Notes under the pieces: generated by a model
The model's input: only the letters and a program-made list of their open reading frames with translations
What the model was told of the DNA's origin: nothing
Databases searched by the model: none
Program-made: the position numbers and the translations under genes
Part shown: positions 45,246 to 54,500 of the stretch, in pieces
Numbering within the stretch: the first letter of the stretch is position 1
How the letters are laid out: each line of letters begins with the position of its first letter
Assembly (NCBI RefSeq): GCF_031886125.1
Contig: NZ_CP119391.1
Coordinates: forward strand, 1,922,001 to 1,986,000
Reading direction: 5' to 3'
DNA: 64,000 nucleotides
From: Halomonas piscis
GTDB taxonomy: Bacteria; Pseudomonadota; Gammaproteobacteria; Pseudomonadales; Halomonadaceae

Positions 45246-46214
45246 ATGACTCTGACTTCCGCCCAACGACGCCCGCTGATGAACGGCGTCCTCTCGACTG
45301 GCCTTCTCGCCCTGCTGGCAGTGCCTGTCGCCCAGGCCGCCTCGGACGAGACAAGCACCCTGGACGAAGTGCGCTTCGGCGTTCCTCCCTGGCCGGGCAT
45401 TACGGTCAAGAGCGAAGTCGCCAGCCAGCTTCTCGAGGCGCTCGGCTACGACACCCAGCAGCGCCAGCTGGCCGTCAGCGTGATCCTCAACGCCCTCTCC
45501 CAGGGCGACCTCGAAGCCTATCTGGCCGGCTGGTATCCCCAGGAGCGGGACATGCTGGCGCCGCTGCTCGAGGAAGGCTCGGTCATCGAGATTGTCGACA
45601 ACATCCCGTCGGCGATCACCGGCATCGCCGTCACCGACAACGCCTGGCAGGCGGGCGTGCGCAGCATCACCGACCTTGACGAGCATGCGGATCGCTTCGG
45701 CAGCCGCATCTACGGCATTGAGGCCGGTTCGGGCATCAACGACGCCGTTCTCAGCGTCATCGACGAAGGCCGCTTCGGACTCGGCGACTGGCAGCTGCAG
45801 GAATCCAGCGCCTCGGCCATGCTGGCCCAGGTGGGCCAGAAGGTCGAGAAGGACGAATGGGCCGCCTTCATCGGCTGGCAGCCGCACTGGATGAACGTGG
45901 CCTACGACATGCACTACCTCGAGGATGCCGACAATTCCGGCGCCGCCGAGCTGGAAGGCCACGTGGCCACGGTAGTGCGCGCCGACCTCGAGGAGCTGGA
46001 TCCCAACGTCGCGCGCTTCTTCGAGCAGTTTGTCGTAGGCAGCGAGGTACAAAGCGAATGGGTCAACGCCTACTCGCGTGAGGAGCGCGGTGCCGAAGAG
46101 GTCGCCGGCGAGTGGATCACCGCCCACGAGGATACCGTCGCCGAATGGCTTGACGGCGTTACCACCCGCGACGGCGACCCCGCCATGGAAGCGGTACGCG
46201 ATCGGCTGCTGTAG
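45246..46214 (+). CDS. Second OpuAC-type substrate-binding protein
   Basis: 322 residues. The signal peptide is NGVLSTGLLALLAVPVAQAA. It is homologous along its length to the preceding protein (VPPWPGITVKSEVASQLLEALGY; FIGWQPHWMN; VTTRDGDPAMEAVRDRLL), so the pair arose by tandem duplication. Small differences around the aromatic residues suggest a related but distinct ligand. The start at 45246 (MTLTSAQRR) has GAGGC upstream; the frame is open further up but without a site. A permease and ATPase must be encoded elsewhere. Confidence 0.87.
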   Translation: MTLTSAQRRPLMNGVLSTGLLALLAVPVAQAASDETSTLDEVRFGVPPWPGITVKSEVASQLLEALGYDTQQRQLAVSVILNALSQGDLEAYLAGWYPQERDMLAPLLEEGSVIEIVDNIPSAITGIAVTDNAWQAGVRSITDLDEHADRFGSRIYGIEAGSGINDAVLSVIDEGRFGLGDWQLQESSASAMLAQVGQKVEKDEWAAFIGWQPHWMNVAYDMHYLEDADNSGAAELEGHVATVVRADLEELDPNVARFFEQFVVGSEVQSEWVNAYSREERGAEEVAGEWITAHEDTVAEWLDGVTTRDGDPAMEAVRDRLL

Positions 46215-46245
46215 CCGCCCCGGCGGTCATCTCTGGAGATAGTCC

Positions 46246-47409
46246 ATGGCTCCTGCTCCCTCCCCCGATTCCGCCACTCCCCGGCCCCGGCGCCTGGCGG
46301 GCATGAGCTGGGCGCACTTTCTCAACGACGGTGCGGCCAACTATTTGCCCGGCGTGCTCCCGGCGATCCTGGTGTCGCTGAACCTGTCGGTGGCGCTGTC
46401 GGGCACCATCATGGCCGCGCTGCTGATGGGCCAGGCGCTGCAGCCGCTGGTAGGCCTGCTGGCCGACCGCGTGGGCGGGCGCATCATGGTGGTGCTGGGC
46501 CTGGCCGGCTCGTCGCTGGGCGGCGCGCTGATCGGCTTTGTCAGCCACTTCTGGGCGTTACTCGGGGTGCTGGCGCTGATCGGTATCGCCAACTCGTTTT
46601 TTCACCCCCAGGCGCTGGCCGGCATCCGCCATCTGGGCGGCAACCGCCCGGGCATGGCCATGTCGGTCTTCATGGTCGGCGGCGAAGTGGGCCGCGGGGT
46701 GTGGCCGGCCATCGCCAGCTGGGTGGTGGTGCAGTGGGGGCTTGGCTATCTGTGGGTCCTCGCGCTGCCGGCGCTCTTTACGCTGCCGCTGCTCTTGCAG
46801 TTCGCCCCGCGGCTGCCGGCGCGCACCGCCAAAGCCACGCCGATCGCCTGGCGCCAGCACGCCGGCCCGATCACCCGGCTTACCGCCTTTTCCACCCTGC
46901 GCTCGCTGATGATCTTTTCAATCATCACCTTTGTCCCCGTGGCCTGGGCGCAGACCGGCGGTTCGCTGACCACCGGCGCCAGCTTTATCACGGTCATGCT
47001 GGTGGTCGGCGTGATCGGCAACGTGGGCGGCGGCCACCTGTCTGACAAAGTCGGCCGCCGGCCGCTGCTGATTGCTGCCATGTGCCTGGCCACCCTGATG
47101 CTCGGCGCTTTCCTGCTGGCCAGCGGCGGCTGGCTGTGGCTGGTGCTCGGCATCCTGGGCATCAGCCTCTTTGCCACGCTGCCGCTGAGCGTTCTCATCG
47201 CCCAGGATATTCTCCCGGAAAACCGCTCGCTGGGGTCCGGGCTGGCGCTGGGCCTGTCCAACGGCCTGGCGGCGCTGGGCGTCATGGTTCTGGGGCCGGT
47301 GGCCGCCCACTGGGGGCCGGAAGCACCGCTGTGGGTCGCCCTGATCGGCGGGTTGATCAGCATACCCCTGGCGGCGGGCCTGCCGGAGCACACCCGGTCA
47401 GCCCGGTAG
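46246..47409 (+). CDS. MFS transporter (Fsr/fosmidomycin-resistance-like branch)
   Basis: 387 residues, about 12 helices. It begins with SWAHFLNDGAANYLPGVLPAILVSL, typical of the Fsr-like branch. The MFS motif A variants are LADRVGGRIMVVLG and HLSDKVGRRPLLIA. The substrate is unknown; in this cluster (GBB hydroxylase, binding proteins, acetoacetyl-CoA synthetase) it may move a catabolic intermediate rather than a drug. It starts 31 bases after the second binding protein, consistent with an operon. Confidence 0.82.
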   Translation: MAPAPSPDSATPRPRRLAGMSWAHFLNDGAANYLPGVLPAILVSLNLSVALSGTIMAALLMGQALQPLVGLLADRVGGRIMVVLGLAGSSLGGALIGFVSHFWALLGVLALIGIANSFFHPQALAGIRHLGGNRPGMAMSVFMVGGEVGRGVWPAIASWVVVQWGLGYLWVLALPALFTLPLLLQFAPRLPARTAKATPIAWRQHAGPITRLTAFSTLRSLMIFSIITFVPVAWAQTGGSLTTGASFITVMLVVGVIGNVGGGHLSDKVGRRPLLIAAMCLATLMLGAFLLASGGWLWLVLGILGISLFATLPLSVLIAQDILPENRSLGSGLALGLSNGLAALGVMVLGPVAAHWGPEAPLWVALIGGLISIPLAAGLPEHTRSAR

Positions 47410-47453
47410 CAGCCGCTGCCGCGTTTCTCCATTCACCCACATGAGGGAGCACC

Positions 47454-49424
47454 ATGAGCTATACCGATATCGCCCCAACCCGCTGCTGGGCACCCTCCAA
47501 GCGCCAGCGCCAGGCCACCCAGATGATGCGCTTCGCCCGGCAAGTGGGGCTGGACAACGCCGGCTACGCGGACCTGCATCGCTACTCGGTCGCCTGCCTG
47601 GAAGATTTCTGGGCCGAATTCTGGGACTTTGCCCAGCTCAGGGCGAGCGCCTACAACCGGGTGCTGACCGCGCCAGGCGGCAAACGCATGATGGAAGCGC
47701 GCTTTTTTGACGGCGCGACGATCAACTTTGCCGAGAACATGCTCGCCGGCGATCCCGACAGCGTGGCCGTTATCGAAACCGACGAGCGCGGCCTTGGCAA
47801 CGAGGTCACCCTGGCCGAGCTGCGCGCCCGGGTCGCCGGCGCCCAGCAGGCGCTGCGCCGCCTCGGCGTGGAAGAAAACGACCGGGTGGCGGGGCTGATG
47901 CCCAACACTCTGGACACCCTGGTGATGGTGCTGGCCACGGCGTCGATCGGCGCCATCTGGTCGGTGTACGCGCCGGAATTCGGCGTCTCCGGGGTGCTCG
48001 ACCGCTTCGGCCAGATCGCGCCCAAGATCCTCGTGGCGGTATCCCGCTACCGCTACAACGGCAGAACCCACGAGCTTGGCGAGCGCATCGGCACCGTGGC
48101 CAGGACGCTTGGCGTCGAGCAGGTGCTGCTGACCAATGACGATGACCTCGACGCCGCGCCGGCGGGCGTTTCCCGGCTGGGCGAGCTTGCCGCCGGCAGC
48201 GCCGAGGTGCCGGACTATCCGCGTTTCGACTTCAACCACCCGCTCTGCATCATCTATACCTCGGGCACTACCGGGCTGCCCAAGTGCATCGTGCACAGCA
48301 CCGGCGGCACGCTGATCGAGCACCGCAAGGAGCACATGCTGCACTGCGACATCGGCCCCGGCGACCGCGTGCTCTATTACACCTCCACCGCCTGGATGAT
48401 GTACAACTGGATGATCACCACCCTGGCAAGCGGCGCCGCGCTGGTGCTTTACGACGGCGCCGCGGTGCCCAAAATCGACGCCGAGGGGAACACCGACACC
48501 GACCTGCTCTGGCGTTTGGCCGCCGCGACCGGCGCCACCCACTTTGGCACCAGCCCGCAGTACCTGAAGCTGATGATGGACGGTGGCTACCGCCCGGGGG
48601 AAACCCACGACCTATCGGCGCTGCGCATGATCCTCACCTCCGGCGCGCCGCTGACGGCCAACCTCTTTGACTGGGTCTACGACGCCGTGTCGGCCGATCT
48701 CTGCCTGGCCTCCATTTCCGGCGGCACCGAAATCCTCGGCTGCTTTGTCATGGGCAATCCGGCAGAGCCGGTATACCGGGGCGAAATCCAGGGCCCCGGG
48801 CTCGGCATGGCCATGGCGGTGGTCGACGAGCGCGATATCCCCGTCTTCGGCCGCGAGGGAGATATCGTCTGCACCGAGCCCTTCCCTTCCATGCCGCTGG
48901 CCTTCTGGGGAGAAAACGGCCGCCAGCGCTATCTGGACACCTACTTCAGCGACCGCGACGACGTCTGGACCCACGGCGACGTGGGCGAAATGCGGCCCAC
49001 CGGCGGCGTGGTGATCACCGGGCGCAGCGACACCATGCTGAAACCCGGCGGGGTACGCATGGGGCCGTCGGAAATCTATCGCGTCGTCGAAGCCCTGGAC
49101 GGCGTCGATGACTCGGTCGTGGTCGGCTACCCTACCGGTGACGGCAACATGGACCTGTGGCTGTTTGTCGTGCCCGCCGGCGGTGGCACGCTCGACGACG
49201 CCCTGCGCGATACCATCCGCCAGCGCCTGCGCGCCGAGGCCTCGCCGCGCCATGTCCCCAAGCGCATCTTTGCGGTCACGGAAGTTCCCTATACCTTCAA
49301 CGGCAAGAAAGTGGAAAAGGCCGTGCTGCAGCTGGTCACCGGCAAGCCGGTGAAAAACAGCGGCTCGCTGCGCAACCCGGACTGTCTGGACGAGTACGCT
49401 GCCATCGCCGACGACACGGCCTGA
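47454..49424 (+). CDS. Acetoacetyl-CoA synthetase
   Basis: 656 residues, typical for acetoacetate-CoA ligase. ANL superfamily: the P-loop-like motif is IIYTSGTTGLPKCIVHS, the adenylate motif is YFSDRDDVWTHGD, and the C-terminal catalytic Lys is in PYTFNGKKVEKAVLQ. The N-terminal ACAS-like region ends with INFAENML. It activates acetoacetate to acetoacetyl-CoA for ketone-body use or polyhydroxybutyrate turnover. Spacing (44 bases, GAGGGAG site) places it with the MFS gene. Confidence 0.93.
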   Translation: MSYTDIAPTRCWAPSKRQRQATQMMRFARQVGLDNAGYADLHRYSVACLEDFWAEFWDFAQLRASAYNRVLTAPGGKRMMEARFFDGATINFAENMLAGDPDSVAVIETDERGLGNEVTLAELRARVAGAQQALRRLGVEENDRVAGLMPNTLDTLVMVLATASIGAIWSVYAPEFGVSGVLDRFGQIAPKILVAVSRYRYNGRTHELGERIGTVARTLGVEQVLLTNDDDLDAAPAGVSRLGELAAGSAEVPDYPRFDFNHPLCIIYTSGTTGLPKCIVHSTGGTLIEHRKEHMLHCDIGPGDRVLYYTSTAWMMYNWMITTLASGAALVLYDGAAVPKIDAEGNTDTDLLWRLAAATGATHFGTSPQYLKLMMDGGYRPGETHDLSALRMILTSGAPLTANLFDWVYDAVSADLCLASISGGTEILGCFVMGNPAEPVYRGEIQGPGLGMAMAVVDERDIPVFGREGDIVCTEPFPSMPLAFWGENGRQRYLDTYFSDRDDVWTHGDVGEMRPTGGVVITGRSDTMLKPGGVRMGPSEIYRVVEALDGVDDSVVVGYPTGDGNMDLWLFVVPAGGGTLDDALRDTIRQRLRAEASPRHVPKRIFAVTEVPYTFNGKKVEKAVLQLVTGKPVKNSGSLRNPDCLDEYAAIADDTA

Positions 49425-49447
49425 GCATCGCTAACAGGAGACGCCCC

Positions 49448-50410
49448 ATGCCCGCAAAGCAGCTGGATCGACAACGACTTGAGCGCTATGACGAAACGAC
49501 TGACGAATATACGCTCGCCATCATCACCGACGAAGACCACGCTTCCCAGATAGAGCTCGAGGACGGCCAGATCGCCTGGCAGTCCACGCTGCGCTACGAC
49601 AGGCTCTACCGCGACCTGGACCCGGCCAGCGGCCGGGTACGCTATCGCATGGCGGAGATTCCCCGCGAGGAAGGCGGCGAACATCAGCTGATCAGTCTGA
49701 TTGCGGAAAGCGGCCGCGGCGCCGAATTTTCCGAACTGGTGCTGTTCGGCGAACGGCTGATCACCTTTGACGATCGTACCGGCCTGGTCTGCGAGATTCG
49801 TCACAAGAACCAGCTGGTGCCCCGCCACATTCTCATGACGGGCAGCGGCGACGAAAAATTCAAGGGCTTCAAGAGCGAATGGGCCACCCTGAAGGACGAC
49901 CGAATGGTTGTCGGCAGCCACGGCAAGAACGCCCAGGAAGCGTGGATCAAGCTTCTCGATCGCCAATACACCCTGGAAAGCGTTGACTGGCAGCGTCACT
50001 ATCAGCGCATTCGCGAAGCCCTGGGCGTGGGCGAGCAGGGCTATGTCACTCACGAGGCAGCAGAATGGCACCCGTATCGCCGCTGCTGGATTTTCTTCCC
50101 GCGCAAAATTTCCGCGACGCCGTTCGTGGAGGACGTGGACGAGCGAGAGCGCGGTGGCAATACCCTGGTGATGGCAAATGCGGATTTCAGCGAGATGGAA
50201 ACGCTTGAGATAGGCGAGCGCGTGCCCGAACGCGGCGTGTCTTCCTTCAAGCTGGTCCCCGGCCGCACCGACGAATGCATTGGCCTGAAGAGCGTCGAAA
50301 TCGGCGATCATACCGAAACCTGGCTATTCTGCTTCGACCTTGACGGTAACGTGCTTCAGGAAGACACTTTTATCGGCCACTACAAATGCGAGGGCGTGGA
50401 GATTCTCTAG
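49448..50410 (+). CDS. Apyrase-like protein (homologue of calcium-activated nucleotidase CANT1)
   Basis: 320 residues. Several blocks match animal CANT1/blood-feeder apyrases (five-bladed propeller): ESGRGAEFSELVLFGERL, FDDRTGLVCEI, KGFKSEWATLKDDRMVVG, GYVTHEAAEWHPYRRCW, RGVSSFKLVPGRTDE and GHYKCEGVEIL. Acidic residues of the Ca site are kept. Animal enzymes hydrolyse UDP/GDP; bacterial substrates are unknown to me. There is no signal peptide, so it is cytoplasmic, unlike the secreted animal proteins. AGGAG precedes the ATG; it lies 23 bases after the acetoacetyl-CoA synthetase gene. Confidence 0.8.
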   Translation: MPAKQLDRQRLERYDETTDEYTLAIITDEDHASQIELEDGQIAWQSTLRYDRLYRDLDPASGRVRYRMAEIPREEGGEHQLISLIAESGRGAEFSELVLFGERLITFDDRTGLVCEIRHKNQLVPRHILMTGSGDEKFKGFKSEWATLKDDRMVVGSHGKNAQEAWIKLLDRQYTLESVDWQRHYQRIREALGVGEQGYVTHEAAEWHPYRRCWIFFPRKISATPFVEDVDERERGGNTLVMANADFSEMETLEIGERVPERGVSSFKLVPGRTDECIGLKSVEIGDHTETWLFCFDLDGNVLQEDTFIGHYKCEGVEIL

Positions 50411-50434
50411 GCCCGCTTCTCAAGGAGTTCTGCC

Positions 50435-50926
50435 ATGCGCAACGTCATGTCAGCCGGCCTTCTCGGCGGCGCTCTTCTTTTCGCATCCGCTGCCTGGGCG
50501 CAGGAAGCCCTGCCCACCGTCGAGGACCGTGACGGCTGGGCCGTGCACCAAAGCGAAATGTCCTACTCCGCGCTGGTCGACAGCGTCAAGGCGGCCGCCG
50601 ACGAAAGCGACCTCGGCGTCGTCACCGAGGCCGGCCCGACCCAGGCCGCCGCCGATCGCGGCGTCGACATTCCCGGCAATCGCGTCATCGGCCTTTTCAA
50701 CAACGACTATGCCGTGACCATTCTGCACGCCTCGACCGCGGCAATGATCGAAGCGCCGATCCGCATGTACGTCACCGAAGCCCCCGACGGCACCGCCACG
50801 CTGTCCTACAAGCTACCGACGTCCGTGTATGAGCCCTACATGGAAGAAGGCGGCGACGCGCTGGCCGAGGCTGCCGAAGCGCTCGAAGCCGATTTCGAGT
50901 CGGTGGCAGAGAACGCGCTGAAGTAG
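50435..50926 (+). CDS. DUF302-family exported protein
   Basis: 163 residues. The signal peptide is MRNVMSAGLLGGALLFASAAWAQE, cleaved near residue 22. The DUF302 fold is indicated by SYSALVDSVKAAADESDLGVVTEAG, VIGLFNNDYAVTIL and a MIEAPIRMYVTE strand before YKLPTSVYEPY. The function of the family is not established. AAGGAG is at good distance from the ATG. It is the last core gene before the second accessory block. Confidence 0.82.
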   Translation: MRNVMSAGLLGGALLFASAAWAQEALPTVEDRDGWAVHQSEMSYSALVDSVKAAADESDLGVVTEAGPTQAAADRGVDIPGNRVIGLFNNDYAVTILHASTAAMIEAPIRMYVTEAPDGTATLSYKLPTSVYEPYMEEGGDALAEAAEALEADFESVAENALK

Positions 50927-51069
50927 GCTAGCGACGCGGGACAGCGCCCGAAGGCAAGGACAAGCGTTTGACACAGAGTTGGCCCAGGGAAGGCAGTCAC
51001 AGCAAAGCTGCAACGAAAGGATGGAACCCGGGCAGCGAAAAGGGGCTGAGGAAAGGAAGGGGCCGAAAT

Positions 51070-51136
51070 GGAGGCGGCCCCAAAAGCCACATCCCGGCAC
51101 ACGCATCCATCACTACCGTTGCTCCCTTCCGGAAGG
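51070..51136 (-). pseudogene. ffs: 3' part of 4.5S SRP RNA gene, truncated at its 5' side
   Basis: On the minus strand CCGGAAGGGAGC is followed by GATGCGTGTGCCGGGATGTG and GGGGCCGCCTCC. These are the GGAA tetraloop, the universally conserved 3' strand of the SRP54-binding helix and the 3' closing arm of bacterial 4.5S RNA. The matching 5' arm (a GGAGGCGGCCCC-like strand) and the conserved TCAGG of the 5' strand are missing; AT-rich foreign sequence begins there. A GC hairpin with C/T tail (51058-51080) overlaps the 3' end. A functional ffs must exist elsewhere. Confidence 0.75.
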
Positions 51137-51565
51137 TTTGGACAACGTAACCTATTGTTTTGTTGGAAAATGATAACCTTTCAGACTAACCTCGTATTCA
51201 GCGTGCATCGTAGCATTCGCTGGACCAATTTGTCCCACCTATGTATCCCCCCATTGGCGCTGGAGGCTTGCCATGCAGGGCCTCGCATGAGGCTTCGACA
51301 TAGCTATACCAAAGAGGAGTGACCATCAGAGGACCGAAGCAGCTTGAATATAAATTAGCAAGCCACGAAAGTATGGTTAGCGCCACACTTGTTATAAACT
51401 GCAGTCATTCCAGTGAACATTATGCTTCACAACTTAAACCCCACACTTAATAAGTACGCAACAAAAAACGGCCCCACGAAATATATCGAAGGGCCTCGAT
51501 CACAACCTACCATTTAAACTTACCAAGAGCTCAAGTCAGGTGGGCAATAAAAACAATACCATACA
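51137..51565. other. AT-rich gene-free region at the left end of the second accessory block
   Basis: Base composition changes sharply at about 51140. I see no convincing gene, RNA or terminator up to the stop of the large minus-strand gene at 51566. Small open frames here lack ribosome sites and homology. Confidence 0.5.
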
Positions 51566-54500
51566 TCAAAGCCCCAAAAACGATTGCTCAATTTCTCTAT
51601 ATGACACAATACGATCGTTATCTATGGGCAAATCTTCAACATATTTCATGGGGACAGAAGTGCTAGTAACTAGAGCATGATCAAAATCCTTTATAAAAAC
51701 ACTGCCACCCAAAAAAACTTGTACCTTTTGGAGATTCTCCGTAATCCAGCCTACACGCGTTAGATGCTTGCTCAGTTCATCCTTTTCTTCTCCTCTAAAA
51801 CGATTACATACATCCGCGATTTCGGATATTGTTTTTGCCATTTGCAATCTCTTGCACTCAATCGCCAACAGCTTACCTTCGTCGCTCAGAGCAAGAACAT
51901 CAACATCTCCCAAATCCCCCAAGCTATCAGGAGCCCCTAAAGTAGACATTAGAACTTCGCTTTTAACGATCCAGCCTATTTCTTCTAGCTTAGTTTTTAC
52001 TGCATTAGTAAACTCTCGACCACGAAGCTCGACCATACTCCCCACGTAACTCCTCATCGCATCTGATCGAAAAAACTCCGTATTAAACTCCCCCTTCTCT
52101 GCTCTTTCCAAAAAATATGAAATAGACTGCTTGATCAAACTCAAATCCAGAAAAATATCTTCATCACTCAGCTTCAGAATAGGCAAGATTAAACAACTCA
52201 GTCTCCTCTTATGCTTCCAAGGAGCAATGTCACGATTTACAAAAGGTTTTGGAGGATTCTCCCATGATGCTCTAGGCTTGAGTGAAAAGCTCTCTAAAAA
52301 AACTGCAACCACACTAGCATCTAGCCCTCTTTCTAAACATATCTTATTAATCAACCAGTCCTCAGTGACGTGAAGAGAGGTGGCATCACGTTCAACAAGG
52401 GTGTCAATTATTTCTGCGAAACAGTCAATGTACACATCTATAGAAAAGCCATGCTCGCAATAAAACGCATCTCTAAAATCGCCAGAAACTGTATTTTCAG
52501 CTGCCTCATGGGGAGAGTGATCATCAAAGTCATAAAGATCACTGTAAGCTTCAACCGCATCCTCAAATTGATTCTTGAAGTGGCCGTTAAAATAAGGAAC
52601 GACTACTGAAGCAGTGGTATCGGCCTGTACACTATAAGTACCATTATTAGCTATCTCTATAAATGGAGGAACCATACCCCAGTGAATGGCATCTGAGTCA
52701 GAAGCAATCTGAATCAGCAGTGCGCACTTTGAAATTAAGCTTTCAAGGTCCTTATGAGATATTTCTTTAACATGCTCTGACAACTCACATTCACAGACTG
52801 CCATTTCAATTAGAGCGCGGCACGACATAGATGTTAGACTTCTCTTCGACTCCCTTCTCCCAGAAACCTCAACAGTATTATCATGCTTCTCATGAATAGC
52901 ATGCAACGCCTTAGCTGTTGTTTTCCATTGCTTTCTATCTTGCTCAATTGACAGGAGGTTGCTGCATAAGCTTTGGACCAATCCTAATTTATCACACTTT
53001 TTTATCTCATCTCTAATTTCTTCCCACAGCAGGCTTACAGCTTTACCTAAGTAGCTCCCACAAGACTTTTTCCCTTCCAACGTTTTACTAGATACACCCA
53101 AGGCATTACCAACAACGATCTTACGAAACGTCATCAGCTTTTCATTAAAAAATACTGGCTTGGAAGCCTCCGAGCCCAGAAGAGCTTCTGTAGCATCTTT
53201 AGAGTTAAATAAATGAATGATTCTAACGCCTTGATCATCAAGGACGTTATTAACAACAAAGTCCACCTCGGGAAAATCCTCTACCCCTTTGCCTTGGAGA
53301 AATTCTTTTATTTCTTTAACAATGACATATGCTATCAGCTTTTCACCGTAGTTTTCAGGCTGACAAAAATTAGATAAAAAATTTTCCTGCAGGCATATGG
53401 AGCATTCCCCGTTTTCATCATGATAAACATCAACACCAGTTTGAGAAGTGGCTACTGGATCTGTTTTACCAACATCTTTCAACCGGGTTGTATCTAACTG
53501 CACTTGGAAGCTGCCACAAGAGGTGAAGGAGGTTTTTGCTGAAGCAAACCCTATAAGGTCGTGCAGCATATTGAGAATACTGCTCCACCATTCATATATT
53601 AATTCGCCACCAACATTACTAGGAGGCCAAATACCAAACCAAACATTCAAAAGGCTAGTTTCAACCACACCATTCAAAAAGCCTGTTGATATTTGCCATG
53701 GCGATATATAAATAGGCAAGTGACGCATTCCTTCATAAAATGCGTCCTTTGTAAGCCTCTCGACACGCAACCAACTTCCATCATGATCTTTACAAGAGTG
53801 AAGATCACTTTCAGCCCTAGCACCACTCCGAACAGGAAAAACAAAATCGGTATATAGGTTAAGCATGCCTCCTTGTTCGGCACCCAATTCTTCAGGCAAA
53901 CACTGATAATTATGACCAATCCAAAAACCGAAGTAGTTAATGTCTCCGTTCACATTGAATATGGATACGTTTTTATTTACCACCCAGCTCTTTTGGATCA
54001 TACATTCCACAAAATCCGTCATTCCTTCTTTGTATGAATTCGACAACAGCAATATGTCACTGAAGCTCAAGGATGCTATGTCCCAACCATCAGTACTTTT
54101 AGGTAGAGATATGTTAACTCCCCGCCCAAGACCTCCAGTAGTCACTACTGTCAAACCGTGTTTAAAATTATTCAACCCCCTAAAATGTTTAGACGTATTA
54201 TCAATCACAGCCTCTACTTTTGTTACCCCATCATCAGATAATTTAAAGAAACTATCCAATCCCTCCTCATGAATATTCTTCAGACTGTCAGATAGAATCA
54301 AAAACTGAACATACCTTCCATCTGACCATTCAATGACAATATTATTCAATTTCGGGAGCATCCCTAACGCCTGCTCCTCACCTCGCATCAAATACTTGTT
54401 TTTAGCTGTGCTTACAAAATGAGCTCTAGAAAGCAAATTTGCTTGATAGGCATCCATAGCCTCTTCAAACTCTGAGAGAAACCCCAAACGAGAGCACTCT

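Noticed and set aside
51070..51200. Complete 4.5S RNA gene
   Set aside because: The 5' closing arm complementary to GGGGCCGCCTCC and the conserved TCAGG strand are absent from the adjacent sequence.
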